Shown here one piece after another: positions 16,231 through 23,651 of a stretch of DNA of 58,859 nt. Below the pieces are notes generated by a model, which was not told where the DNA came from, did no database searches, and was given only the letters and a program-made list of their open reading frames with translations. Source of the DNA: GWE2-51-13 sp041736705 (GTDB lineage: Bacteria > Bacillota_I > Bacilli_A > Erysipelotrichales > Erysipelotrichaceae); assembly GCA_041736705.1 (NCBI GenBank), contig JBGSTC010000014.1:1-58859 (forward strand), given 5' to 3'. Position 1 is the first letter of the stretch, and every line of letters begins with the position of its first letter. A program made the position numbers and the translations under genes.

Positions 16231-17738
16231 GTTTTCACTCCTTGCGCCATGACGCCGATCAGTGCGAACACCGACAGGAATTCCAAGCGACCGAGATACA
16301 TCGCAAGAATATAATAGATTTTCATCGCCGAAGGCATGGTCGTCGCGGTGATACCGATCGAAAGACCGACGTTACCGCTGATGGATGCCGCTTCGAACAT
16401 CGAATCGACGACGGGATAGCCGAAATACGCCCCCAACATCGTCGCCCCGGTGAACATGAGGAGATAAAGGAAAATGATCGTGCTGGAGGTACGGACGATC
16501 GGATCATCCAGCACCATGTCTTTGATGTGATGATACTTTTCGATCTTGACGCGCCGCTCCGAATTGAGAAGCTTGCGCATGTCCGCGAAGAACGCCTTGA
16601 CGACGATCCCGACACGCAAACCTTTGAATCCGCCGGCGGTCGAACAGGCGCTCCCCCCCACCAACATGACGAGGGTGATCGCAAGCATGCCCAAGGGTCC
16701 CCATTCCAGGATGAACTGACGGGCGAACACGGTACCGAACCCGGTGGTGGTATTGGCGGAAACGATATTGAAGACGACGCGGCGGAACAGGGCGACCGAA
16801 TCCGTATACAAGCCGGATTTCGCCAAGGCGACCGCCGCGATGGCGGATCCCGCAAAGGAGGTGATGAGGAAACTCTGGATTTCGATGTTCTTCAGAAATT
16901 CCATCTTCTTGCCTTTGATGATGGCATAATGCAGACCGAAGTTCATCGAACCCAAAACAAAGAAAATAATGGAAACGACTTCATAGGAAAAACTATGGTA
17001 ATACATGATGTTTTGAAGGTTCGGGGCGAATCCACCCGTACTCCACCCCGCCATGAACATAAACAAACCATGGAGGAAGGCGTTGGTCGGATTCAGTCCG
17101 ATGAATAAACCGTTGATGAAAAGCGCGGATGTGCCTATGACCAAATAGACCATACTGATGATCCAGATGATTTGCGTCGTACCCCGGACATTGGGGACCA
17201 AGGCGACATCCTTCCCTTCGCCGACATAGAACTTGTAGGCGCCGGCCATTTCGCGGACCAGGAAGGAAAGCGCCAGGACCACCATGCCTTGTCCTCCGAT
17301 GAACGTCAGCATATGACGCCAGAGATTCAGACCGATCGAAATATGATCCAGGTCTTGAAGGAGGAAGACCCCGGTGGTGGTGAACCCGCTCATGACGTCA
17401 AAGGTCGCGTCAAGCAGCGAATTCATGTGACCGCTGAGAAGATAGGGGATCGCACAGAGGAACATCAAGACAAACCAAGACAGGGAAGCCACGACGAAGC
17501 CGTGTTTCCACATCAGTTTTCCGTTATGGAGGCGTGTGTTTCGACCGAATAGAACCAATACCATGCCGAGGCTCAATGAAATGAAGAGTGAAATCAGGAA
17601 ATCCAACACGACATTCCACTCTTTAAAAAGAGTCGACATGAGGGCGGGGAAAATCATGAACAGACTCATTCCGACGATGATGTACCCGGTGTAATACGAA
17701 ATGATCCCAAGGGTGGGATGTTTGATTTCCTTTACCAT
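16212..17738 (-). CDS. trkH: TrkH/KtrB family potassium channel subunit
   Basis: 508 residues with the four-fold M1-P-M2 repeat. The four selectivity-filter loops are visible: SGFTTTGVFL (near 111-120), MAGWSTGGFAP (near 225-235), SANTTTGFGTVF (near 330-341) and ASISGNVGLSIGIT (near 455-468), each with the invariant Gly. It conducts K+ (or Na+-coupled K+) under control of the RCK subunits encoded upstream. ATG 17738 is preceded by GGTGAT inside the micropeptide gene, whose stop overlaps the trkH start (ATGGTAA). Confidence 0.92.
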   Translation of the reverse strand: MVKEIKHPTLGIISYYTGYIIVGMSLFMIFPALMSTLFKEWNVVLDFLISLFISLSLGMVLVLFGRNTRLHNGKLMWKHGFVVASLSWFVLMFLCAIPYLLSGHMNSLLDATFDVMSGFTTTGVFLLQDLDHISIGLNLWRHMLTFIGGQGMVVLALSFLVREMAGAYKFYVGEGKDVALVPNVRGTTQIIWIISMVYLVIGTSALFINGLFIGLNPTNAFLHGLFMFMAGWSTGGFAPNLQNIMYYHSFSYEVVSIIFFVLGSMNFGLHYAIIKGKKMEFLKNIEIQSFLITSFAGSAIAAVALAKSGLYTDSVALFRRVVFNIVSANTTTGFGTVFARQFILEWGPLGMLAITLVMLVGGSACSTAGGFKGLRVGIVVKAFFADMRKLLNSERRVKIEKYHHIKDMVLDDPIVRTSSTIIFLYLLMFTGATMLGAYFGYPVVDSMFEAASISGNVGLSIGITATTMPSAMKIYYILAMYLGRLEFLSVFALIGVMAQGVKTWLKRA

Positions 17739-17866
17739 GGGATCACCGAGATGATCCACGACAAGAGAAACAGAGCGATCGTATAGAGGACCATCCATCC
17801 AAGCTCGCTGGCATAACCGGCCGCATCCGACTTGAAGTTCGCCCAGTTGAAATTAAAACGTTTCAT
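17732..17866 (-). CDS. 44-residue single-pass membrane peptide between trkA and trkH
   Basis: ATG 17866 to TAA 17732: starts MKRFNFNWANFKSD, then a hydrophobic helix (about residues 22-42, GWMVLYTIALFLLSWIISVI) and ends PW. AAGGGATAAGGT, which includes the trkA stop codon, serves as ribosome binding site three bases upstream, and its own stop overlaps the trkH start. So it is wedged in one tight transcript between the RCK and the channel genes. Too short for most gene finders. I know no named family; a KdpF-like stabiliser of the TrkH subunit is a guess from position. Confidence 0.65.
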   Translation of the reverse strand: MKRFNFNWANFKSDAAGYASELGWMVLYTIALFLLSWIISVIPW

Positions 17867-17869
17867 ACC

Positions 17870-18529
17870 TTATCCCTTGCATACGCTCTTACGGAGCGTC
17901 TGCATGCTTTCTTTGTCGGTAACGACCAACACTTCGTCGTTGAGAAGCAACATCGAATCCCCGCGAGGATAGATGACCTTCCCGTGACGGACGATCGACA
18001 CCACGACGCAATCCAACGGCAGGTTGATGGCTTTGATGGGGAGATCCAGCCATTTCGAATTCGGTAGGATATGGACTTCGGCCAACACCATCGAACCCAT
18101 TTCAAAGGTTTGGACGATACGTACCGAGTCGTTGTCCACTTCATATTCGATCAGATCGGCGATGACTTCCGTACTGCAGACGGTCTTGTCGACACCCAAA
18201 GCTTTAAACATTTCGACGTTTTTGGGATTGTTGATGCGGGCGATGGTTTTCGTCACGTTGAAACTGGCTTTGGCGATCTGACAAACCACGAGGTTTTCCT
18301 CGTCGCTTCCCGTCACCGCCGCGACCAATTCCACCCTCTGGATCCCCGCGTCGTTTAAAACATCGATGTCCGAGCCATCGCCGCATTGTACTTCGATATT
18401 CAATTCTTCCGAGATCCTTTGGGCAGTCAGCGGATCCTTCTCGATCAGGGTGATATCCACCCCTTTCTCATTGAGGGTCTTCACCAGATAATAGCCGACC
18501 TTCCCGCCACCGACGATGATTGCTTTCAT
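17870..18529 (-). CDS. trkA: TrkA family K+ transport regulator (second copy)
   Basis: 219 residues. RCK-N Rossmann motif IVGGGKVGYYLVKTL at residues 4-18, acidic end of beta-2 (LIEKD), VQCGDGSDIDVL near 52-63, and INNPKNVEMFKALGVD near 102-117; TrkA-C domain from about 135 (WLDLPIKAINLPLDCVVVSI). Binds NAD(H) or ATP and gates TrkH. It starts three bases after the first trkA copy. Confidence 0.92.
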   Translation of the reverse strand: MKAIIVGGGKVGYYLVKTLNEKGVDITLIEKDPLTAQRISEELNIEVQCGDGSDIDVLNDAGIQRVELVAAVTGSDEENLVVCQIAKASFNVTKTIARINNPKNVEMFKALGVDKTVCSTEVIADLIEYEVDNDSVRIVQTFEMGSMVLAEVHILPNSKWLDLPIKAINLPLDCVVVSIVRHGKVIYPRGDSMLLLNDEVLVVTDKESMQTLRKSVCKG

Positions 18530-18532
18530 ACC

Positions 18533-19177
18533 TTACTCCTTCACATAGTCATGTAGTTTTTGACGATTCTTGACGTGCAGGGTGACGACGAGTCCGTCGC
18601 CTTCCTTGATTTTACTGTGTTTGAGCACGGGAAGAATGACCGTGCCTTCCCTCTCGATCGCCGAAACGATCGATTCGGTATTCACTTCCAACTCTTCGAC
18701 CGAAAAATTCGGTTCGCGATGATTGACGACGCGAACGACTTCAAACCCCTGCCCCAATTGGGAGAGTTTCTCGGTGGTCGCCAACGCCATCCGACCCAAC
18801 AATGAATTGACACCCGTGCGTATGGGGCTGATCACTTCGATGTTGAGGGCGTCGTAGACATGGCGGCGTCCCGGATCGACCACTTGGGCGATGACACGTT
18901 TCACGTTGAAAATCTTGGTCGCCACCAAGGAAACGGTGATGTTGATGTTGTCGTCGTCGGTCAATGCCAACACCGCATCGGCTTTTTCGATCCCGGCCCC
19001 GATCAGATTATCGTGGTCGAATTCGATGCCTTTGGTGATGAACCCGTTGAATCCCTGACCCAAGGCGTACAACTTATCCCCGTCGCGTTCTACGACGGAA
19101 ATGTTATGATTCTGGTTCGCCAATTCCTTGGCGACGATGGATCCGATCTTCCCGCATCCTACGATTACGATATACAT
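18533..19177 (-). CDS. trkA: TrkA family K+ transport regulator (first copy)
   Basis: 214 residues. RCK-N motif IVGCGKIGSIVAKEL at 4-18, VVERD near 28-32, the NAD pocket and DPGRRHVYDALNIEVISP near 103-120, TrkA-C from about 130. ATG 19177 is preceded by AAGGGAG; an upstream in-frame ATG is inside a leader hairpin (AAGGAC 19192-19197 with GTCCTT 19202-19207) just before the ribosome binding site. Two separate RCK proteins replace the fused double TrkA of enterobacteria. Confidence 0.92.
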   Translation of the reverse strand: MYIVIVGCGKIGSIVAKELANQNHNISVVERDGDKLYALGQGFNGFITKGIEFDHDNLIGAGIEKADAVLALTDDDNINITVSLVATKIFNVKRVIAQVVDPGRRHVYDALNIEVISPIRTGVNSLLGRMALATTEKLSQLGQGFEVVRVVNHREPNFSVEELEVNTESIVSAIEREGTVILPVLKHSKIKEGDGLVVTLHVKNRQKLHDYVKE

Positions 19178-19288
19178 GGTATCTCCCTTAAAAGGACAGT
19201 CGTCCTTCACAGGGAATATTGTATCTTTTTGGGTATAAAAAAGATGTTAAGACGGAAAGCGTCCTATAAATTCGGTATAAAAAAGGAT

Positions 19289-19795
19289 CTATTCCCATAG
19301 ACCCTTGTCGTTTTCCCTGGCTTCCTGCGTGAATTCCGTAAAGTAATCTTGATAATTGACATCGGGTTGATAGGTCACCCCTTGCGCATATCCCTCCAGA
19401 AGGATGATCGCGTTCAGCATCTTCCCCCTGATTTCGTTTTCATCGAATTCTTTCGGCTCGATGATCCACACATATCGTAACAGTCTTCCGTACTTGTCCG
19501 TATCGTTGACATCTTTCTCAAGGTAGACGATGTCGACCTCTTCCATCCATTCTTTCAAGAACGCGGAGGACTTTCGTCCGTCTTCGGTGTTGTAGTCGGG
19601 ATTGTTGTGGACGGATTCCGGTGCGTTGATCCCGATCAATCGCACGGTTTCATTCCCTTTCCCGCGATCGATCACGATCGTATCGCCATCGACCACGCGG
19701 ATGAACGTTGCACTCTCGATGTCGGTTCGGGTCAAGTTGCATGCGCCAAGAAACAAGACGATACAGAGTGTCAGAATGCCCTTACTTGCTTTCAT
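19289..19795 (-). CDS. Thermonuclease (SNase) lipoprotein
   Basis: 168 residues. Lipobox FLGAC with Cys at residue 19 after a hydrophobic signal. SNase fold: FIRVVDGDTIVI (Asp and Thr of the Ca site) near 31-42, VRLIGINAPES near 51-61 (catalytic Arg), LEKDVNDTDKYGRLLRYVW near 92-110 (DxYGR with the second Arg region). A secreted, membrane-tethered nuclease that degrades DNA or RNA outside the cell. Start overlaps the end of the LysR gene by 14 bases. Confidence 0.9.
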   Translation of the reverse strand: MKASKGILTLCIVLFLGACNLTRTDIESATFIRVVDGDTIVIDRGKGNETVRLIGINAPESVHNNPDYNTEDGRKSSAFLKEWMEEVDIVYLEKDVNDTDKYGRLLRYVWIIEPKEFDENEIRGKMLNAIILLEGYAQGVTYQPDVNYQDYFTEFTQEARENDKGLWE

Positions 19796-20654
19796 CTTCG
19801 TTTTCCTCGATTCGTTTCAATAATGTCTCGATCGGCACGGTCATCGCCTTATCGCGATGCATGACCCAACTGACCGTCCGCTTCAATTCGATGCCGTTCA
19901 GCATGATTACCTTGAGTTGTCCGCCTAGAATGTCATCTTTGGCGACACCCCATGGCAACAAGGTGTATCCCAATCCCTCCGATACCGCCCGTTTGATGAT
20001 CTCGATCGATGAACTGTTCCAGATAACGTTCAGATGGATGCCATGCTGAGCCATCATTTCATCGATGTACGCCCGGTTGCTGCTTTCAACCTCGCGCAAG
20101 ATCATCGGTAATTCGACCAAGTCCTTCACATGGATCGCTTCCAAGGTCGATTCCATACTCCCCAAAAGCACGACGTCCTCCGTAAACAAGGTATGTGTCA
20201 ACAGTTGCGGATACGTCGATTGCCCTTCGATGATCCCTACGTCGGCTTCATTCTCCAACACCATCTTCTGAATCACGGGAGAGATATGGACGCTGACCCG
20301 GATCTGCCAAAGAGCTTGGTTTTCCCGGATCCACTTCATCGCGTCGATGAATCGTCCAAAGGAACTGGCAACCCCGATCCCGACCCGTATTTCCACCTCT
20401 TTTACAGGCTGCTTCATCGCTTGTTCCATGATGTTGTACTCGCGCACCAGTTCATTCACATGACTTAACAGCACCCTTCCGCTCTGGGTGATATGGAAAC
20501 GACGGGCAAGCCGTTCAAACAACCCGCAACCGTATTCTTCTTCCAATTCTTTGATCGCCAGACTGACCGCCGGCTGTGCCATATGCAATCGCTTGGCGGC
20601 TTGGGAGACGCTTCCCGTATCCGCGACTTCCTTGAAAATCCGTAGTTTCCTCAT
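19782..20654 (-). CDS. LysR family transcriptional regulator
   Basis: 290 residues. N-terminal HTH at 1-60 (LRIFKEVADTGSVSQAAKRL, then MAQPAVSLAIKELEEEYG), effector domain from about 90 with two alpha/beta lobes. Divergent from the split ChrA transporter; the 97-bp AT-rich intergenic region holds the palindrome ATTCATATGAAT (20711-20722), a plausible LysR site. Likely controls the transporter and perhaps the overlapping nuclease gene. Confidence 0.9.
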   Translation of the reverse strand: MRKLRIFKEVADTGSVSQAAKRLHMAQPAVSLAIKELEEEYGCGLFERLARRFHITQSGRVLLSHVNELVREYNIMEQAMKQPVKEVEIRVGIGVASSFGRFIDAMKWIRENQALWQIRVSVHISPVIQKMVLENEADVGIIEGQSTYPQLLTHTLFTEDVVLLGSMESTLEAIHVKDLVELPMILREVESSNRAYIDEMMAQHGIHLNVIWNSSSIEIIKRAVSEGLGYTLLPWGVAKDDILGGQLKVIMLNGIELKRTVSWVMHRDKAMTVPIETLLKRIEENEDESK

Positions 20655-20751
20655 TTTTCCTCCTTTCCATAAGATTTTTATATATTTATTTTATTATATT
20701 CTTATTATACATTCATATGAATTTCATATACAATGGTTTCGAGGTGATCTT

Positions 20752-21321
20752 ATGGAAAAACCAAGTTTATTCAGGCTAGCTTCCTCTTTCTTCAAAATCA
20801 ACATGGTGACGTTCGGCGGGGGTTACTCGATCATCCCTGTCATCTCCAAAACCTATGTGGAAAAATGGGGCTACTTAAGCGAAGAAGAGATGCTGAACCT
20901 GATCGCGCTCTGCCCTTCCGTCCCGGGTGCCATGGCGGTCAACGCTTCGGTCTTGGTCGGTTATCGTCTACGCGGTAAAACCGGTGCCTTGGTTTCCTTC
21001 ATCGGAGCCATCCTTCCCCCCTTGTTCATCATCACGGGAGTCTTTTACTTCTATGCCGAGTTCCAATCCAACCAAATCATCCAAGCCGTCCTTAACGGAA
21101 TGCGGGGCGCCGTCAGCGCCATCATGCTGTATGCGACGTTCAATATGGCCAAAGGCACACTTAAAAACAATAAAGTATTCTCGATCATGATGATGATTTC
21201 CATCTTCCTGATCGGCTATTTCACGGATGTTCCGACCGTCGTCCTAATCCTATCTTCCGGTGCGATCGGTTTCTTCTATTTCAGGATCTATAAAACCTTG
21301 TTACTGAAGGGAGGGTTCTGA
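20752..21321 (+). CDS. ChrA-type transporter, first half
   Basis: 189 residues, about five to six membrane helices. CHR-domain motifs: FFKINMVTFGGGYSIIPV near 12-29 and ALCPSVPGAMAVNASVLVGYRLRG near 55-78 (the PGP-like and N-rich segments). Chromate/sulfate-type transporters can be one long or two short chains; this is the two-chain type with the partner one base downstream. GAGGTGAT precedes ATG 20752. Actual substrate unknown. Confidence 0.88.
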   Translation: MEKPSLFRLASSFFKINMVTFGGGYSIIPVISKTYVEKWGYLSEEEMLNLIALCPSVPGAMAVNASVLVGYRLRGKTGALVSFIGAILPPLFIITGVFYFYAEFQSNQIIQAVLNGMRGAVSAIMLYATFNMAKGTLKNNKVFSIMMMISIFLIGYFTDVPTVVLILSSGAIGFFYFRIYKTLLLKGGF

Positions 21322-21322
21322 T

Positions 21323-21889
21323 ATGGCGATGCTTTGGGATTTATTCGTCACATTCCTGACGATCGGTTCGACCGCCTTCGGTGGGGGATATGCGGTCATG
21401 CCCTTGATCACACGCTATGTCGTCGAAGAGAGGCAATGGATCACGATCGTCGAATTGGCGGATGTCACCTCGATTTCACAGATGACTCCCGGTCCGATCA
21501 TCTTGAACTCCGCAACCTTCGTCGGTGTCAAGATGGCGGGTTTCATGGGTGGCGTCGTCGCGACGCTGGGTTCCGTCCTTCCCTCGTTCATCCTCATCTT
21601 GATCCTGGGATATTACTTCTTCAAACATTCCGACCTCGCCTTCATCCAGGCGATCTTGAGCGGACTTCGACCTGCGATCGTCGGCTTGATTCTCATCGCC
21701 GCACTCGCCTTGATCAAGACATCATTGTTCAACGGCGTATGGCCGGGGATGGAAGGATCCTCCTTCAATCCCGTCGCGATCCTTACCTTCATCGTCGGGA
21801 TCCTCATCAGTTCAAAAACGAAGATCGATACCCTGGGTATTGTAACAATTGGCGGATTGATCGGTTTTCTCTCTTATTACATACTTTAA
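21323..21889 (+). CDS. ChrA-type transporter, second half
   Basis: 188 residues, about six membrane helices. FLTIGSTAFGGGYAVMPLI near 11-29, SISQMTPGPIILNSATFVGVKMAG near 51-74 and GSVLPSFILILILGYYF near 83-99 are the CHR-domain motifs. It starts one base after the first half ends, so both are one transcript and probably form a heterodimer with antiparallel topology. Confidence 0.88.
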   Translation: MAMLWDLFVTFLTIGSTAFGGGYAVMPLITRYVVEERQWITIVELADVTSISQMTPGPIILNSATFVGVKMAGFMGGVVATLGSVLPSFILILILGYYFFKHSDLAFIQAILSGLRPAIVGLILIAALALIKTSLFNGVWPGMEGSSFNPVAILTFIVGILISSKTKIDTLGIVTIGGLIGFLSYYIL

Positions 21890-21922
21890 AACAACGGTGA
21901 AGAGTCACCGTTGTTTTCATTT
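21888..21922 (+). terminator. Terminator after the split ChrA genes
   Basis: AAAACAACGGTGA (21888-21900) pairs perfectly with TCACCGTTGTTTT (21905-21917), then CATTTTT. Works for the plus strand and may also serve the convergent kinase gene. Confidence 0.88.
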
Positions 21923-21935
21923 TTCAACAATTAAC

Positions 21936-22832
21936 TCAATACTCTTGGATGAAGCGTTCCACATCGATGAGATAGGGGAGCGATTCGACGCATCCGTTCT
22001 TGGTCGCGCATAGGGCGGCGACCGCATTGGCGTAGATCATGGATTCATTCATCGATTTGCCTTTGGCGATGGAGACGGCGAGGGCTGCGTTGAACGCATC
22101 CCCGGCTCCGCTGGAATCCGTCGGGTTGATGGAGAATGGTTCGACGAAATACGATTCGTCTTGTTTCGCATAGAAACACCCGCGGTCCCCCAAGGTGACC
22201 ACGACATGCTTGACACCCCAACTCAAGAGAATCGCAACCCCTTCCTCAAGATCGGCGCTTCCGGTCAACTTGGACAGTTCGTCCGCATTGGGCGTGATGC
22301 ATGAAACATAGGTGTAGAGGTTGGCGGGGAGACGATACGGAGGGGCGGGATTCAAGATCACGAAAGGATTATGCAATGCGGTGAGGGCGAGGATCGAGGC
22401 CATCGTGTCGGGGGGGATGTTTTGTTCAAGCAAAAGGACTTCGCACTCCCGGATCCGTGTTGCATAGGGTTCGATGTCGTTGGGTCGTAGGTCGAAGGAA
22501 GCTTGTCCGCCGGTCAGGAAATAATGGCGTTTCTCATCGTCGAACACCCCGAAATTGACGGAGGTTTCAAGCGGGCTTCGCTCGATCGTCAGGACACGGA
22601 TGTTCTCGTTCAGCAACATTCGTATCAGATCGGCGGATTCGGTGTCTTCCGAGAAGCGGCAAAGTAGCGTGACGTTGGCACCCAATCGTGCGCCTTGGAC
22701 CGCCTGCATGATACCTCGTCCTCCGACGGACGAAGAAAGGGTCTTCGCGCGTCTGCTTTCATTGGGCGAAGGGAGTTGGTCGACATGGAAAGTGAAGTGT
22801 TTGGAAGCCGTACCGATGACCGTGATGTTCAT
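21936..22832 (-). CDS. PfkB/ribokinase family sugar kinase
   Basis: 298 residues. First PfkB signature region VGGRGIMQAVQGARLGANVTLL near 37-58; second signature DSSGAGDAFNAALAVS near 246-261, with the anion hole GAGD and catalytic Asp. TPNADELSKL near 181-190 is the conserved (N)xxE segment binding Mg-ATP. Closest in pattern to ribokinase. TATAAT-like -10 just upstream; AGGAGAG before ATG 22832. The sugar is unknown. Confidence 0.88.
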   Translation of the reverse strand: MNITVIGTASKHFTFHVDQLPSPNESRRAKTLSSSVGGRGIMQAVQGARLGANVTLLCRFSEDTESADLIRMLLNENIRVLTIERSPLETSVNFGVFDDEKRHYFLTGGQASFDLRPNDIEPYATRIRECEVLLLEQNIPPDTMASILALTALHNPFVILNPAPPYRLPANLYTYVSCITPNADELSKLTGSADLEEGVAILLSWGVKHVVVTLGDRGCFYAKQDESYFVEPFSINPTDSSGAGDAFNAALAVSIAKGKSMNESMIYANAVAALCATKNGCVESLPYLIDVERFIQEY

Positions 22833-22883
22833 GGAACTCTCCTGTATTGATACCTTTATTATAGCCCACGAAACGTAACTGTC

Positions 22884-22914
22884 AAAATAAAGAAGAACCG
22901 TTTTTCAACGGTTC
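22884..22914 (-). terminator. Terminator after pflA
   Basis: GAACCGTT (22895-22902) pairs with AACGGTTC (22907-22914), loop of four; the minus strand continues TTCTTTATTTT. It overlaps the pflA stop codon. Confidence 0.75.
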
Positions 22915-23651
22915 GTGTTACGGATTTCTTCGATGCGCTTGATCAAGGATTCATTGAGTCTGTGGCAGAGCTCAAGGTCCATCGCAGGCGTATCTTCCAA
23001 GGGATAGGCGATGTGCAATTTGTCATACTTCGCCTTCCCCATCGTATGATAGGGCAACAATTCGACTTTCACGACATTATGAAGGGTCGCAATCTTCTGT
23101 GCGGTCGCCTCGAGGTTTTCCTCGGTATCGTTGATCTTAGGGACGATCACCTGGCGGATCCAAATCGGTTTACCGACTCTTTGCAGGGTCGATAGGAAGA
23201 CTTCGGTGGGGTCGATGGGTTGTGAGGTGATCCGGCGATACAGGTCGCTGTCGGCCGCTTTCAGGTCGTAGATGACCAAGTCGACCTGATCAAGCACTTT
23301 CTCGTGGAACAAGGGGTTGCCTACCCCGGAAGTATCCAGGGCGACATGGATCCCGTTGGCTCGCAGGAGTGAACAGGTCTCGATCAGGAATTCCGACTGG
23401 GCGAGCGGTTCTCCGCCGGAGAACGTCACGCCGCCTTCCTTCCCGTAATACGACTGATACCGTTTCACCATCTTCAACACTTCGTCGCTGGTCAGCGAAT
23501 TCCCGTTTTGATACGCCCAGGTTTCCGGGTTATGGCAATACAGGCAACGCAGCGGACAGCCCGCGAGGAAAAACACCGTGCGGACCCCGGGACCATCCAC
23601 CGTCCCGAACGGTTCTATTTTACTGAAATAACCGAGGTTAGACTTGATCAT
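22905..23651 (-). CDS. pflA: Pyruvate formate-lyase activating enzyme
   Basis: 248 residues, radical SAM enzyme that makes the glycyl radical on PflB. Cluster motif CPLRCLYCHNPETW near 32-45 (CxxxCxxC), GGVTFSGGEPLAQ near 73-85 (SAM-binding GGE), and the C-terminal part YHTMGKAKYDKL near 205-216, diagnostic of PflA. Start overlaps the pflB end by 14 bases. Confidence 0.95.
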   Translation of the reverse strand: MIKSNLGYFSKIEPFGTVDGPGVRTVFFLAGCPLRCLYCHNPETWAYQNGNSLTSDEVLKMVKRYQSYYGKEGGVTFSGGEPLAQSEFLIETCSLLRANGIHVALDTSGVGNPLFHEKVLDQVDLVIYDLKAADSDLYRRITSQPIDPTEVFLSTLQRVGKPIWIRQVIVPKINDTEENLEATAQKIATLHNVVKVELLPYHTMGKAKYDKLHIAYPLEDTPAMDLELCHRLNESLIKRIEEIRNTNR

